A stretch of DNA of 30,893 nt from an uncultured Sphingomonas sp. (GCF_934560975.1 NZ_CAKTFO010000026.1:1-30893), one strand, 5' to 3'; shown: positions 1 to 7,457, counted from the stretch's first letter. Program-made: numbers and translations. The notes: generated by a model from the sequence alone, not told the origin.

Positions 1-77
1 CTTGGTCATCTATCGCATTGATGATCGCGGTGCCGACGGCGCTGGTCCTCACCGCCGTTTATGGGTTCACGACCTAG
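1..77 (+). CDS. C-terminal end of an unidentified membrane protein (partial)
   Basis: The reading frame beginning at base 3 runs without interruption into the TAG at 75-77. It gives 24 residues of strongly hydrophobic character (SIALMIAVPTALVLTAVYG core), which looks like a final transmembrane helix with a very short tail. Codon third positions are mostly G or C, as in the confirmed genes here. The rest of the gene lies left of the window, so the family cannot be named. The stop codon lies inside a perfect 24-bp palindrome, which fits the end of a transcription unit. Confidence 0.4.
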   Translation, partial: WSSIALMIAVPTALVLTAVYGFTT

Positions 78-87
78 GTCGTGAACC
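64..87. terminator. 24-bp perfect palindrome at the end of the partial gene
   Basis: Bases 64-87 are their own reverse complement, with CTAG at the centre (74-77). The palindrome overlaps the stop codon of the upstream partial gene and could fold as a long stem in RNA. No T-run follows, so it is either a T-less terminator or a DNA-binding site. A second, weaker hairpin (GCTGGC/GCCAGC) follows near 104-118. Confidence 0.4.
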
Positions 88-155
88 TAGAAACCATGCG
101 GCAGCTGGCGCCGCCAGCGGCGGCCACACAGCCGCTTAGTGGAAGCTGTAAGTAG

Positions 156-797
156 TCAGACGCCGAGCCAATCTAGGCCGCCCGGCAAGTCTTCGGCCGC
201 GAAATCCAATTGTAGCACGCGTCGGTGCACCGGGTTGGTAGCGGCTTCGGATGCATGCAGGATCGAAGTCGCGTACATCCACACGTCTCCGGCCTCAGCG
301 ATGCAGGCCCAAACGCCTCGACGTTGAACGACCTCCGGACCGCGTTGACCGCGATGCGACCATCGGTGTGAGAGGCAGGCGCAATTAACAGCGGGGCGTT
401 GGTCGCGGGAACGTCATCCATGTGGACCCGCAGAGTGACCATACGGGTCAGAAGATCGAAGGGCGGCGCGACGTGCTGCATGCCGCCCTTGATCGTCCAC
501 GGGCCGAAACCGTCGACATCGATCCGCCGTCGCACGCAAATCGTACGATCCTGATGCCAGGCCAGCGACCAGTTCGTCTCGGCGGTCTTGTCGAACAGGA
601 TCGCTCGCACGGGGCGGCTCCCAGGCCCCAGCACGCCGGCCGCGATAGACCCGATCGAACCTCGCGGGGCGAGGAAAGGTCTCAAGCCCGCAATGCCGCT
701 GATGCGAATGCCGGCGTGATCCTCCGGAACGTCCTTAAGTGTCGCCCGCAGGACAATCAGGTCTTGGCTGACAGCGCCCGGATACCATTGGCCCCAT
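156..797 (-). pseudogene. Phytanoyl-CoA dioxygenase (PhyH) family gene, frameshifted (copy A)
   Basis: Minus-strand translation gives a recognisable PhyH-type Fe(II)/2-oxoglutarate dioxygenase. It has the first iron-binding HxD-type motif (WHQDRTI), then a GPWTIKGG segment and a VPATNAPLLIAPASH segment. Near 339 the frame breaks: one base is missing after the codons for IAVNAV. The continuation in the next frame (PEVVQRRGVWACIAEAGDV, then the distal iron His in ILHAS and the Arg of HRRVLQLDF) runs to the stop at 156-158 as an ordinary PhyH C-terminus. At the 5' end the frame lacks a start codon. The ATG at 795-797 comes into frame only if one G is removed from the GGGG run beside it, giving MGQWYPGAV. 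This is therefore a gene broken by two single-base changes, with all catalytic residues still readable. The substrate is unknown. Sequencing error is possible but would need two independent events. Confidence 0.75.
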
Positions 798-989
798 GAT
801 CCTTCAGGTTGAGCCGAGCGGCTTCGAGCGGGTTCTGCATCGGTCCAGCTAAGCCAACGAACGACCGGTTTCTACCATCCGGGGCCGCAAAGCGGACAGC
901 CTGAAGTCCACCGTCTCCGGCCGTTCGGGTTTGTGAGGCTACGGCCCAGTTCGCTGGCCTAAGATCGAAACGCACGATCATCGTGCGCG
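798..989. other. Region between the two dioxygenase remnants, no supported gene
   Basis: A minus-strand open frame of 74 codons crosses this stretch, but its codon use is unlike that of the real genes and I recognise nothing in it. On the plus strand, 930-989 weakly resembles the iron-motif region of the PhyH family (an ATAQFAG...RTIIVRER reading), which suggests the 5' part of copy B decays into this gap. A 17-bp interrupted palindrome sits at 971-987. I assign no gene here. Confidence 0.4.
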
Positions 990-1358
990 AACGGCGTGAT
1001 GTCGCGAGGGGCGTTCATGGACGCGGAAGCAGGGACCGCTCCATGGGCGGCCGCCCGCCTTCGTCGTCGCACGGAGGGTCACGCTTCGCGTCGCCTGGAT
1101 CCCGTGCCCGCTGACAACGCGCCCTTGCTTGTGGCGTGCGGCATGCATCTTCTGGGCATGATCCCGGGAACCCGTATCGAGGCGACGGTTCATGCATCGC
1201 AGGCCGCTGCCTGTCGGGCCGATCGTGGCGACGTCCGGCTCTATGCCACGCCCATTCCCCGCGGCTCGGCTGCGGCCATGCGGACTAAGCGCCGGCGCGC
1301 ACCGCAGGGCGGTTATGCGGCGAGCCCGATGCCGGGCCGCCTGGAATGGATAGGTTTG
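990..1358 (+). pseudogene. Second, more decayed PhyH family dioxygenase remnant (copy B)
   Basis: The plus-strand frame from 1092 reads LDPVPADNAPLLVACG, then HLLGMIP, RGDVRLYATPI, KRRRAPQ and MPGRLEWIGL. This follows the C-terminal half of copy A and of the PhyH family block by block. Just upstream, RRVTLRV appears in another frame at about 1071-1091, so a frameshift lies near 1092. The HQD iron motif is not intact upstream, and the distal iron His (expected in PILHAS) has become PIPRGS. The remnant is therefore catalytically dead even in conserved segments. The open frame runs past the normal C-terminus into the next gene without a stop. It faces away from copy A. It could be an old duplicate or a related neighbour; the sequence alone does not decide. 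Confidence 0.65.
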
Positions 1359-1373
1359 CAGGCAGAAATGGGG

Positions 1374-1399
1374 GGAACGTCCCGGCATCTTCACCGGTT
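1374..1399 (+). promoter_or_regulatory. Candidate EcfG-type (general stress) promoter
   Basis: GGAAC at 1374-1378, 16 bases, then CGGTT at 1395-1399. This is close to the alphaproteobacterial EcfG form GGAAC-N16/17-CGTT. It lies 29 bases upstream of the start of the small membrane protein at 1429, at a sensible distance. The -10 has one extra G relative to the best consensus. Confidence 0.4.
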
Positions 1400-1428
1400 A
1401 ATGCGGCGAACTGAAAAGGAGACGTATC

Positions 1429-1611
1429 ATGGCAAAGGATGTGGGCAAGCCCGGTCTGACGGGCTTTGGCTGGCTGCTGCTGGCGGGTGGCGCTGCCGCC
1501 TATTTCAGCAACAAGGACCGTCGCGACAAGGTGCTGTCGTCGGTGAAGGGCTTCACGGGCAAGCTCAACCCCACCGGCGCCAAGACGGATACGTCCACCC
1601 AGCAATCCTGA
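1429..1611 (+). CDS. Small single-helix membrane protein of unknown function
   Basis: A 60-residue protein with a clear ribosome binding site (AAGGAG at 1416-1421, 7 bases before the ATG). An N-terminal soluble stretch is followed by one transmembrane helix at about residues 10-27 (GFGWLLLAGGAAAYF). A Lys/Asp/Arg-rich tail comes next, with a repeated K-G/L-N pattern and a hydrophilic Thr/Ser/Gln end. I do not recognise a named family. The likely EcfG-type promoter upstream suggests stress induction. It is monocistronic: gpsA, on the other strand, ends 50 bases downstream and converges with it. Confidence 0.8.
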   Translation: MAKDVGKPGLTGFGWLLLAGGAAAYFSNKDRRDKVLSSVKGFTGKLNPTGAKTDTSTQQS

Positions 1612-1660
1612 TTGCTTGTCCCGGGGCAGCCGTGCGTCCGTAGCGGACGATCCGGCTCCC

Positions 1661-2638
1661 TCAGGCGCTTTCGTCGCGCAGCGGTCGGGCGAGCAGTCGC
1701 TCGACCGCTTGCGCCACGTCGGTCGCACCCAGCAGCAGGTCGGCCACCGCTTCGCTGATCGGCATCTCCACACCGACCGCCGCTGCCGCCTGGATCAGCA
1801 CCGGCGCGGTGAAGGCGCCCTCCGCCACCGTCCGCCGATCCGCCATCAGTTCGGCGGGCTTGTGCCCTTGACCCAGGCCCAGCCCCAGCGTGAAGTTGCG
1901 CGATTGCTCGGACGAGCAGGTCAGCACCAGGTCGCCCAAGCCTGACAATCCCGCCAGCGTCTCCGCCTTGGCGCCGCGCGCCAGGCCGAAGCGCGTCATT
2001 TCCGCAAAGCCGCGCGCGATCAGTGCCGCCCGTGCATTCCGGCCAAGGCCTGCGCCTTCCACCACGCCGCAAGCGATGGCCAGCACATTCTTGACCGCGC
2101 CGCCAATCTCCGCGCCGATCACGTCGCTGGAACGGTACGGGCGGAAGCCGGGGCGGGCGATGCGCTCGGCCAGGCGGGTCGCCACCGCATCGTCTTCGCA
2201 CGCCAGGGTCAGCGCGGTGGGCAGCCCGCGCGCCACCTCCGCCGCGAATGTCGGCCCGGACAGGACCGCGATCGGCGCCTCCGGGCAGGCCTTCGCCGCC
2301 GCTTCGGACATCAGCGCCATGCTGCCCGCCTCGATCCCCTTGGAACAGAGCAGCAGCGGCTGGGCGCCGACCCCCGCCTGCGCCAGCACGCCGCGCATAT
2401 GCTGGGCCGGAGTCACCACCAGCAACGCGTCGCAGGCGGCCAGTTCGGCCAGTTCGTGGGTGGCGTGGATGTCCGGGTCGAGCGGTACGCCGGGCAGGAA
2501 GATCGGGTTCTGATGCTCGCGATTGATCGCGCCCACCACGTCGCTTTCATGCGCCCATAGCAGCACCGGCCCGTTCTTGGCCGCGACCTGCGCCAGCGCG
2601 GTGCCCCATGCACCCGCGCCGATCACCCCCAGCTTCAT
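1661..2638 (-). CDS. gpsA: NAD(P)H-dependent glycerol-3-phosphate dehydrogenase
   Basis: A 325-residue cytoplasmic enzyme that reduces dihydroxyacetone phosphate to sn-glycerol 3-phosphate, the backbone of phospholipids. The Rossmann motif GAGAWG is at residues 7-12. The substrate segment SGPTFAAEVARGLPTA is at about 127-142, and the catalytic Lys is at 183 in GGAVKNVLAIACG. A GLSGLGDLVLTC block follows in the C-terminal helical domain. Length is normal. The start ATG (2636-2638) overlaps the tsaD stop by four bases (ATGA), so the two are translationally coupled in the order tsaD-gpsA. The open frame continues far upstream of this ATG inside tsaD in another frame; that extension is not coding. 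Confidence 0.97.
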   Translation of the reverse strand: MKLGVIGAGAWGTALAQVAAKNGPVLLWAHESDVVGAINREHQNPIFLPGVPLDPDIHATHELAELAACDALLVVTPAQHMRGVLAQAGVGAQPLLLCSKGIEAGSMALMSEAAAKACPEAPIAVLSGPTFAAEVARGLPTALTLACEDDAVATRLAERIARPGFRPYRSSDVIGAEIGGAVKNVLAIACGVVEGAGLGRNARAALIARGFAEMTRFGLARGAKAETLAGLSGLGDLVLTCSSEQSRNFTLGLGLGQGHKPAELMADRRTVAEGAFTAPVLIQAAAAVGVEMPISEAVADLLLGATDVAQAVERLLARPLRDESA

Positions 2639-3669
2639 GCCTTCACTCCCGCGCCACGTGCTTTTTCCGCCGTCGGGTCGAGCGGCCAGCGCGCGCGCGC
2701 CGCCACGTCGAGCGGATCGGTCAACCCGGCCGCGAACCGCTCCGCCCCCGCCCAGGCGATCATCGCCGCATTGTCGGTGCACAGCCACAAAGGCGGCGCG
2801 ATGAACGGCAAATCGTGGGCGGCGGCCAAAGTCTGCAACGCCCCGCGCGCCGCAGTGTTGGCCGCGACGCCGCCTGCCACCACCAGAGCGGTCGCGCCCT
2901 GTGCCGCGCGGATCGCCAATCGGGTGCGGTCGATCAGGCAATCCACCACCGCCTGCTGGAACGATGCCGCAATATCCTCGGCGCTCCATGTTCCCGCGTC
3001 GCGCGCGCGCAGCACCGCGCCCTTCAGGCCCGCGAAGGAGAAATGCGGCTCGCCTGATTTCACCAGCGGGCGGGGCAGGGGCACCGCCCAGGGATCGCCC
3101 TGCAACGCGGCCTGTTCCACCGCCGGCCCGCCCGGAAAGCCGAGGCCCAGCAGCTTGGCGGTCTTGTCGAACGCCTCGCCCGCCGCATCGTCGATGGTGG
3201 TCGCCAGCCGCCGATAGTCGCCGGGGCCGCGCACCTCCAGCAACTGGCAATGCCCCCCGGAGACCAGCAGCAGCAGATAGGGAAAGGCCAGGTCCGGCGC
3301 GGCCAGACGCGGGCTCAGCGCATGGCCCTCCAGGTGATTGACCGCGATCAGCGGTTTGCCGGTCGCCAGCGCCAGCGCCTTGCCGGTGACCAGGCCCACC
3401 ATCACCCCGCCGATCAGGCCCGGACCGGCGGTGGCGGCGATCGCGTCCACCGCGTCCAGCGGCACGCGTGCCTCCGCCAGCGCGGCCTCCACCAGCGGCG
3501 TCAGCACCTCCACATGGGCGCGCGCCGCAATCTCCGGCACCACCCCGCCATAGGGGCGGTGCGCGGCCTCCTGTCCGGCCAGCTTGTGCGCCAGGATGCG
3601 GCGGTCGCTGGTGACCAGCGCCGCCGCCGTTTCGTCGCAGGAGGATTCAAGTCCGAGGATCAACGCCAT
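2635..3669 (-). CDS. tsaD: tRNA threonylcarbamoyladenosine (t6A37) transferase subunit TsaD
   Basis: A 344-residue member of the Kae1/TsaD ASKHA-fold family. With TsaB and TsaE it transfers the threonylcarbamoyl group to A37 of ANN-decoding tRNAs. It shows the N-terminal GLESSCDETAAAL block (residues 6-18), the GGVVPEIAAR block (41-50) and the metal-binding NHLEGH motif (111-116, the usual NHMEGH). LLVSGGHCQL, the FPGGPAVE block and the CTDNAAMIAWAG metal/nucleotide motif near the C-terminus follow. All key residues are present and length is normal. It precedes gpsA with a 4-base overlap. The SDR gene lies 50 bases upstream on the same strand. The ribosome binding site is weak (AGAGG, about 9 bases before the ATG). 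Confidence 0.98.
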   Translation of the reverse strand: MALILGLESSCDETAAALVTSDRRILAHKLAGQEAAHRPYGGVVPEIAARAHVEVLTPLVEAALAEARVPLDAVDAIAATAGPGLIGGVMVGLVTGKALALATGKPLIAVNHLEGHALSPRLAAPDLAFPYLLLLVSGGHCQLLEVRGPGDYRRLATTIDDAAGEAFDKTAKLLGLGFPGGPAVEQAALQGDPWAVPLPRPLVKSGEPHFSFAGLKGAVLRARDAGTWSAEDIAASFQQAVVDCLIDRTRLAIRAAQGATALVVAGGVAANTAARGALQTLAAAHDLPFIAPPLWLCTDNAAMIAWAGAERFAAGLTDPLDVAARARWPLDPTAEKARGAGVKA

Positions 3670-3719
3670 CGCTTGAGCCTCTGCGCGCTTCGCCTGTCCC
3701 TTTCAAGGGCGGGCGCGGC

Positions 3720-4475
3720 TTACTCGCGCGCGCCGCTGTTGAGCTTGAAGAAGGTGTCGGCAAAGCGGCCCTGCTCCGTCGCCTTGTAGAGGAAATGCAC
3801 GCGGCCGACCGCATTCTCGACCGGCATCGGCGTTTGTTCAAAAATCCCCATGGTTTCCGCGATATAGTCTTCCAGCGGCATCATCTGCGGATTGGTGGCA
3901 TGGCCGGGCATCAGATCGGTCTGCACGCCCGGCGGCACGATCTCGATCACCTCGACATTGGTGTCCTTCAGCTGTTCGCGCAGCGACAGCGAATAGCTGT
4001 GGATTGCCGCCTTGGTGGCGCAATAGGTCGGCGTCGCCGCCAGCGGCACGAAGGCCAGGCCCGACGACACCGTCATCACCGCGGCCCCGTCCTTGGTCAG
4101 CAGGTGCGGCAGCAGCGCGCTGGTCAGCCGGATCGGCCCCAGCAGGTTGGTGGCGACGGTCGCCTCCGCCACGTCCAGGTCCTGCGCCTTCAGGTCTTCG
4201 GCGATCATGATGCCGGCATTGTTGATGACGGCGTTCAGCTCGGGATGATCCGCCACGATCCTGGCCGCGAAATCCCTGATCGCCGCCGCGTCGGTCATGT
4301 CCAGGCGATAGCCGGCGACGATGCCGTCATGCGCCTGCACCACCTCGTCGATCGCCTGCTGGTTGCGGCCGGAGATGATGACGCGATTGCCGCGTCGGGC
4401 GAACTCCTCGGCCAGGCGACGGCCGATGCCGTTATTGCCGCCGGTGACCAGGATGGTGTTGCCGCTGATCTGCAT
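3720..4475 (-). CDS. DltE-like short-chain dehydrogenase/reductase (SDR)
   Basis: A 251-residue classical SDR: TGGNNGIG cofactor motif (residues 11-18), NNAG (85-88), the catalytic Ser in the VSSGLAF segment (about 138) and YCATK active site (151-155). The SSGLAFVPLA...YCATKAAIHSYSLSLREQL stretch is characteristic of the DltE-like (COG3967) subgroup of uncharacterised oxidoreductases; the real substrate is unknown. The chosen ATG (4473-4475) has AAAGGA 6 bases upstream. An upstream TTG-type extension of 12 residues is less likely. It is divergent from an HxlR regulator with a 104-bp intergenic region holding palindromes. This arrangement often means that the regulator controls the SDR. Confidence 0.93.
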   Translation of the reverse strand: MQISGNTILVTGGNNGIGRRLAEEFARRGNRVIISGRNQQAIDEVVQAHDGIVAGYRLDMTDAAAIRDFAARIVADHPELNAVINNAGIMIAEDLKAQDLDVAEATVATNLLGPIRLTSALLPHLLTKDGAAVMTVSSGLAFVPLAATPTYCATKAAIHSYSLSLREQLKDTNVEVIEIVPPGVQTDLMPGHATNPQMMPLEDYIAETMGIFEQTPMPVENAVGRVHFLYKATEQGRFADTFFKLNSGARE

Positions 4476-4494
4476 GAAGCGTCCTTTGGTGCGA

Positions 4495-4534
4495 GGGTTG
4501 CGCAACCCCATCTAGGCCGTCACCATTCAGGTGA
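4495..4534. promoter_or_regulatory. Candidate operator region between SDR and HxlR regulator
   Basis: Two inverted repeats occupy the divergent intergenic region: a perfect 14-bp palindrome at 4495-4508 (GGGTTG/CAACCC halves) and TCACC-N5-GGTGA at 4520-4534. A further TGAAA/TTTCA pair lies at 4532-4556. HxlR regulators bind as dimers to short palindromes between themselves and a divergent target gene, so these are natural candidate sites. The assignment is inference. Confidence 0.4.
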
Positions 4535-4579
4535 AAGACGGCACCGCAAAGTTTCATACGCACCGTCGGGAAAGTGACC

Positions 4580-4963
4580 ATGTCCACCACCGCGCCTGCT
4601 TATTCCGATACCGTCGATCCGCGCGTGGAGGCGCTGGTGACCGAATTGATCGGCCGGGTCGCCGACAAATGGACCCTGCTGGTGCTGGAGGCGCTAGAGG
4701 AACATGGGCGCTTGCGCTTCACCCAGGTCGGCCGCGAAGTGCCGGGGATCAGCCAGAAGATGCTGACCCAGACGCTGCGTGAGATGGAGCGCGACGGCTT
4801 TCTGACGCGCACGGTGCATCCGGTCGTGCCGCCGCGCGTGGATTATGAGCTAACCGCCCTCAGCCGCAGCCTGGGCGCGGCGTTTTGCGGCGTGTGGCAT
4901 TGGGCCGGCGAACATCTCGACGCGGTGGCGCGCGCCCGTGTCGCCTTCGACGCACGGGAATAA
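4580..4963 (+). CDS. HxlR-family winged-helix transcriptional regulator
   Basis: A 127-residue protein whose body is one HxlR domain: GRVADKWTLLVLEAL (about residues 25-39), RFTQVGREVPGISQKMLTQTLREMERDGFL (helix-turn-helix and recognition helix, about 47-76), then the wing VPPRVDYELTALS. HxlR proteins are DNA-binding dimers often responsive to reactive electrophiles or redox signals. Here only C92 near the C-terminal helix is present, with no obvious N-terminal sensing Cys. ATG at 4580 is preferred over a GTG two codons earlier because GGGAAAG stands 6 bases before it. It is divergent from the SDR, which is the likely target. Confidence 0.95.
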   Translation: MSTTAPAYSDTVDPRVEALVTELIGRVADKWTLLVLEALEEHGRLRFTQVGREVPGISQKMLTQTLREMERDGFLTRTVHPVVPPRVDYELTALSRSLGAAFCGVWHWAGEHLDAVARARVAFDARE

Positions 4964-5033
4964 GGGGCTCGGCAGGGACGCCAGCCTGCCTCATTCCATT
5001 TGGCTTTCGCCAATCGCCCGGTAAGGAGCGCCC

Positions 5034-5948
5034 ATGCCTCACCTTCGTCTCGGCACACGCGGATCGCCACTCGCCCTGTGGCAGGCGAACATGGTCGCGG
5101 ATGCCCTGCGCACGGCCCATGGCTGGAGCGCGGATGCGGTCGAGATCGTGGTCATCCGCACCACCGGTGACAAGGTGCAGGATCGCGCGCTGGCGGAGAT
5201 CGGCGGCAAGGCGCTGTGGACCAAGGAACTGGATCGCGCATTGCTGGCGGGTGAGATCGACCTGGCGGTGCATTCCATGAAGGATGTGGAGACGATCCGC
5301 CCGGCGGAGATCGTGATCGCCGCCAATCCGCCGCGCGCCGACGTGCGCGACAAGCTGGTCGGCGCGGACAGCTTCGCCGCCTTGCGCGCCACTCCGCGCA
5401 TCGGCACCTCCTCGCCGCGTCGCGCCGCGCAGGTCCGCCGCGCCCGCCCGGATGCCGACGTGGTGCTGTTCCGCGGCAATGTCGACACGCGCCTGCGCAA
5501 GCTGGCCCTGGGCGAGGTGGACGCGACCCTGCTCGCCGCCGCCGGGCTGGACCGTTTGGGGCGGGGCGATGTCGGCGCGCATCTGTCCATCGACACGATG
5601 CTGCCCGCCCCGGCGCAGGGGGCGGTGGGGATCGAGGCGCGCGCCGACGATAGTGCCACGCGCGCGCTGCTAGTCGCGATCGACCATGCGCCGACCAGCG
5701 CCTGCGTCCGGGCCGAGCGCGCCTTTCTCGCCGCGCTGACCGCCGATTGCCACTCGCCGGTCGCGGCGCTGGCGGTGATGGAGGATGGCGCCATCCTCCT
5801 CCGCGCCGAAATCCTGAGCGAGGATGGCGCGATCAGCGAGGCGAGCGAGGCGCGCTTCGCATCGGGCGACGATCTGGCCCCGCGCGCTCTGGCCGAGGCC
5901 ATGCTGGACCGCGCGCCGCCGGCGCTCCGTGCCCTGTTCGCAAGGTGA
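5034..5948 (+). CDS. hemC: Hydroxymethylbilane synthase (porphobilinogen deaminase)
   Basis: A 304-residue enzyme that polymerises four porphobilinogens into hydroxymethylbilane in heme synthesis. Visible signatures are GTRGSPLALWQA (residues 8-19), TTGDK (43-47), ELDRALLAGEIDLAVHSMKD (65-84), GTSSPRRAAQ (124-133) and the cofactor-carrying Cys at 239 in TADCHSPVAAL. Length is normal. AAGGAG lies 6 bases before the ATG. hemD starts inside its stop codon (GTGA overlap), so the two form one operon. It is divergent from tsaD-gpsA, with the SDR/HxlR pair in between. Confidence 0.98.
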   Translation: MPHLRLGTRGSPLALWQANMVADALRTAHGWSADAVEIVVIRTTGDKVQDRALAEIGGKALWTKELDRALLAGEIDLAVHSMKDVETIRPAEIVIAANPPRADVRDKLVGADSFAALRATPRIGTSSPRRAAQVRRARPDADVVLFRGNVDTRLRKLALGEVDATLLAAAGLDRLGRGDVGAHLSIDTMLPAPAQGAVGIEARADDSATRALLVAIDHAPTSACVRAERAFLAALTADCHSPVAALAVMEDGAILLRAEILSEDGAISEASEARFASGDDLAPRALAEAMLDRAPPALRALFAR

Positions 5949-6619
5949 GGTCGCTGCTCGTCCTGCGTCCCGAACCCGGCGCGGCGGCGACCCTGGTGCG
6001 CGCCGCCGCCGCCGGCGCGGACGCGGTGGCGGCGCCACTCTTCACGATCGTGCCGGTGGCGTGGACTTCCCCCGATCCGAGCGCCCATGATGCCCTGATG
6101 CTGACCAGCGCCAATGCGGTGCGGCTGGCCGGTCCCGCCCTCGCTACCCTGCTTGCGCTTCCCCTTTATGCGGTGGGTGAGGCGACGGCCGCCGTCGCCT
6201 CTGCCGCTGGTTTCGCGCGGATCCATGCCGGGTCGGCCGATGCCGCCGCTCTGGTCACGCAGATGGTTGCGACCGGCGTGAAGCGACCGCTCCACCTTGC
6301 CGGGCGGGACCATCGCGCGCCGGACGACGCCCCGATCCCCATCGTCCGCCGCATCGTCTACGCCGCCGATCCCGTCGCCGTCCTGCCGCAAACGGCCGAG
6401 ACGGCATTGCGGAACGGCGCCGTGGCGTTGCTGCATTCGCCGCGCGCCGGCACGCTGCTGGCGGAGCTGGCCGCCAAGGCGGGCCTGGACCCCACCGCCC
6501 TTCGGGTGGCGGCGATCAGCGCGGCGGCGGCACGCGACTGGCCGGGCGCGGTTGTTGCCGATCGGCCGACCGACGACGCCCTGTTGGCGGCGGCCGCAAC
6601 ACTGTGCGACAAGGGGTGA
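5945..6619 (+). CDS. hemD: Uroporphyrinogen-III synthase
   Basis: A 224-residue protein starting at a GTG that overlaps the hemC stop (GTGA, 5945-5948). HemD is poorly conserved in sequence. The call rests on the operon position directly after hemC, the correct length, and typical segments: LVLRPEPGAAATLVRA at the N-terminus, DALMLTSANAVRL (about 43-55), YAVGEATAAVASAAGF (about 73-88), and LLHSPRAGTLLAELA (about 161-175) in the second domain. The enzyme cyclises hydroxymethylbilane with inversion of ring D. The stop overlaps the ATG of the next gene (TGATG), so all three are coupled. Confidence 0.88.
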   Translation: MRSLLVLRPEPGAAATLVRAAAAGADAVAAPLFTIVPVAWTSPDPSAHDALMLTSANAVRLAGPALATLLALPLYAVGEATAAVASAAGFARIHAGSADAAALVTQMVATGVKRPLHLAGRDHRAPDDAPIPIVRRIVYAADPVAVLPQTAETALRNGAVALLHSPRAGTLLAELAAKAGLDPTALRVAAISAAAARDWPGAVVADRPTDDALLAAAATLCDKG

Positions 6620-7446
6620 TGGACGAGCGCGATTATTATGGGCAGCCGAAGCGGCGCAGCTTCCTGCCGACCCTGCTGGTGGTTGTTCTGGCCTTTGCGC
6701 TCGGCATCGGCATCACCGCCATCGCCGTGATGCGGGTCCGTGCCGTCGCGACCTGGGTCCATCCCGCCACCACCACGGCCCCGGTGCAGCCAATCGTGTC
6801 CCGGCCTTCGCCCGTGATCGTCCAGCCCGCGCCGTCGACCGACCCGGCGCTGCCCGGCCGGGTGGATGCGATCGAGGGACGGCTGGCCGGCGTGGAGGGG
6901 CGCGTCGATGCCGCCATCGGCGATGCCGACCGGGCGGAGGGGCTGCTGGTCGCCTTTGCCGCCCGCCGCGCGCTGGACCGGGCCCAGCCGCTTGGTTTCC
7001 TGGAGGCCCTGCTGCGCGAACGCTTCGCCAAGGAGGATGCGGCGTCCGTGGCGCAGGTGATCGCCGCCAGCCAGCGGCCGGTGACGCTCAGCGGGTTGCA
7101 GCAGGAACTGGACGCACTGCGCCCGACCCTGGTCTCCAAGGATCCGGAGGAGGGGATGTGGACCGGCATGCGGCGCGAACTCGCCAGCCTGTTCGTGATC
7201 CGCCGCGCCGATACGCCCAGCCAGGCGCCGACCGACCGCTACAGCCGCGCGGCCCGCGCGCTCCAGCAGGGGGAGGTGGATGTCGCCGCGTCCGAAATCG
7301 CGCGCATGCCCGGCGCGACCGCCGCCGCCGCCTGGCTCGCCCAGGCGCGCCGCTACGTGCTGGCGCGCAACGCGCTCGACCGGTTGGAAACCGCCGCCTT
7401 GCTCGCCCCGCGCCCGCGTTCGCCGCTCTCCTCCTCCTCGAACTGA
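6619..7446 (+). CDS. Mic60/mitofilin-like inner-membrane protein of the heme operon
   Basis: A 275-residue protein with a basic N-terminus, one transmembrane helix (about residues 15-38), a Pro-rich linker (50-78), a predicted coiled-coil segment (79-110, RVDAIEGRLAGVEGRVDAA) and a helical C-terminal part. The last 80 residues (about 186-262: RAARALQQGEVDVAASEIARMPG then AAWLAQARRYVLARNALDRLE) have the layout of the mitofilin signature of alphaproteobacterial Mic60 proteins. These lie next to heme genes and are linked to intracytoplasmic membrane shaping and envelope contact sites. The ATG overlaps the hemD stop (TGATG), and AAGGGG precedes it by 2 bases. The Mic60 call is by layout and context; a HemX-type role in heme enzyme organisation is the alternative. 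Confidence 0.72.
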   Translation: MDERDYYGQPKRRSFLPTLLVVVLAFALGIGITAIAVMRVRAVATWVHPATTTAPVQPIVSRPSPVIVQPAPSTDPALPGRVDAIEGRLAGVEGRVDAAIGDADRAEGLLVAFAARRALDRAQPLGFLEALLRERFAKEDAASVAQVIAASQRPVTLSGLQQELDALRPTLVSKDPEEGMWTGMRRELASLFVIRRADTPSQAPTDRYSRAARALQQGEVDVAASEIARMPGATAAAAWLAQARRYVLARNALDRLETAALLAPRPRSPLSSSSN

Positions 7447-7457
7447 GTTTTCCGACC

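Noticed and set aside
757..981. A 74-codon minus-strand frame upstream of the PhyH remnant
   Set aside because: It has weak codon bias, no recognisable family and no ribosome binding site. It lies between two pseudogenes and is more likely decayed sequence.
978..1394. A 138-codon minus-strand frame before the small membrane protein
   Set aside because: It is antisense to the plus-strand PhyH remnant; composition is Arg/His-rich and no family is seen.
1661..3250. A 529-codon minus-strand open frame that appears to fuse gpsA to a long N-terminal extension
   Set aside because: The first 200 codons lie over tsaD in another frame and are Gly/Arg-rich shadow sequence. The gpsA ATG at 2636-2638 starts the true protein and overlaps the tsaD stop.
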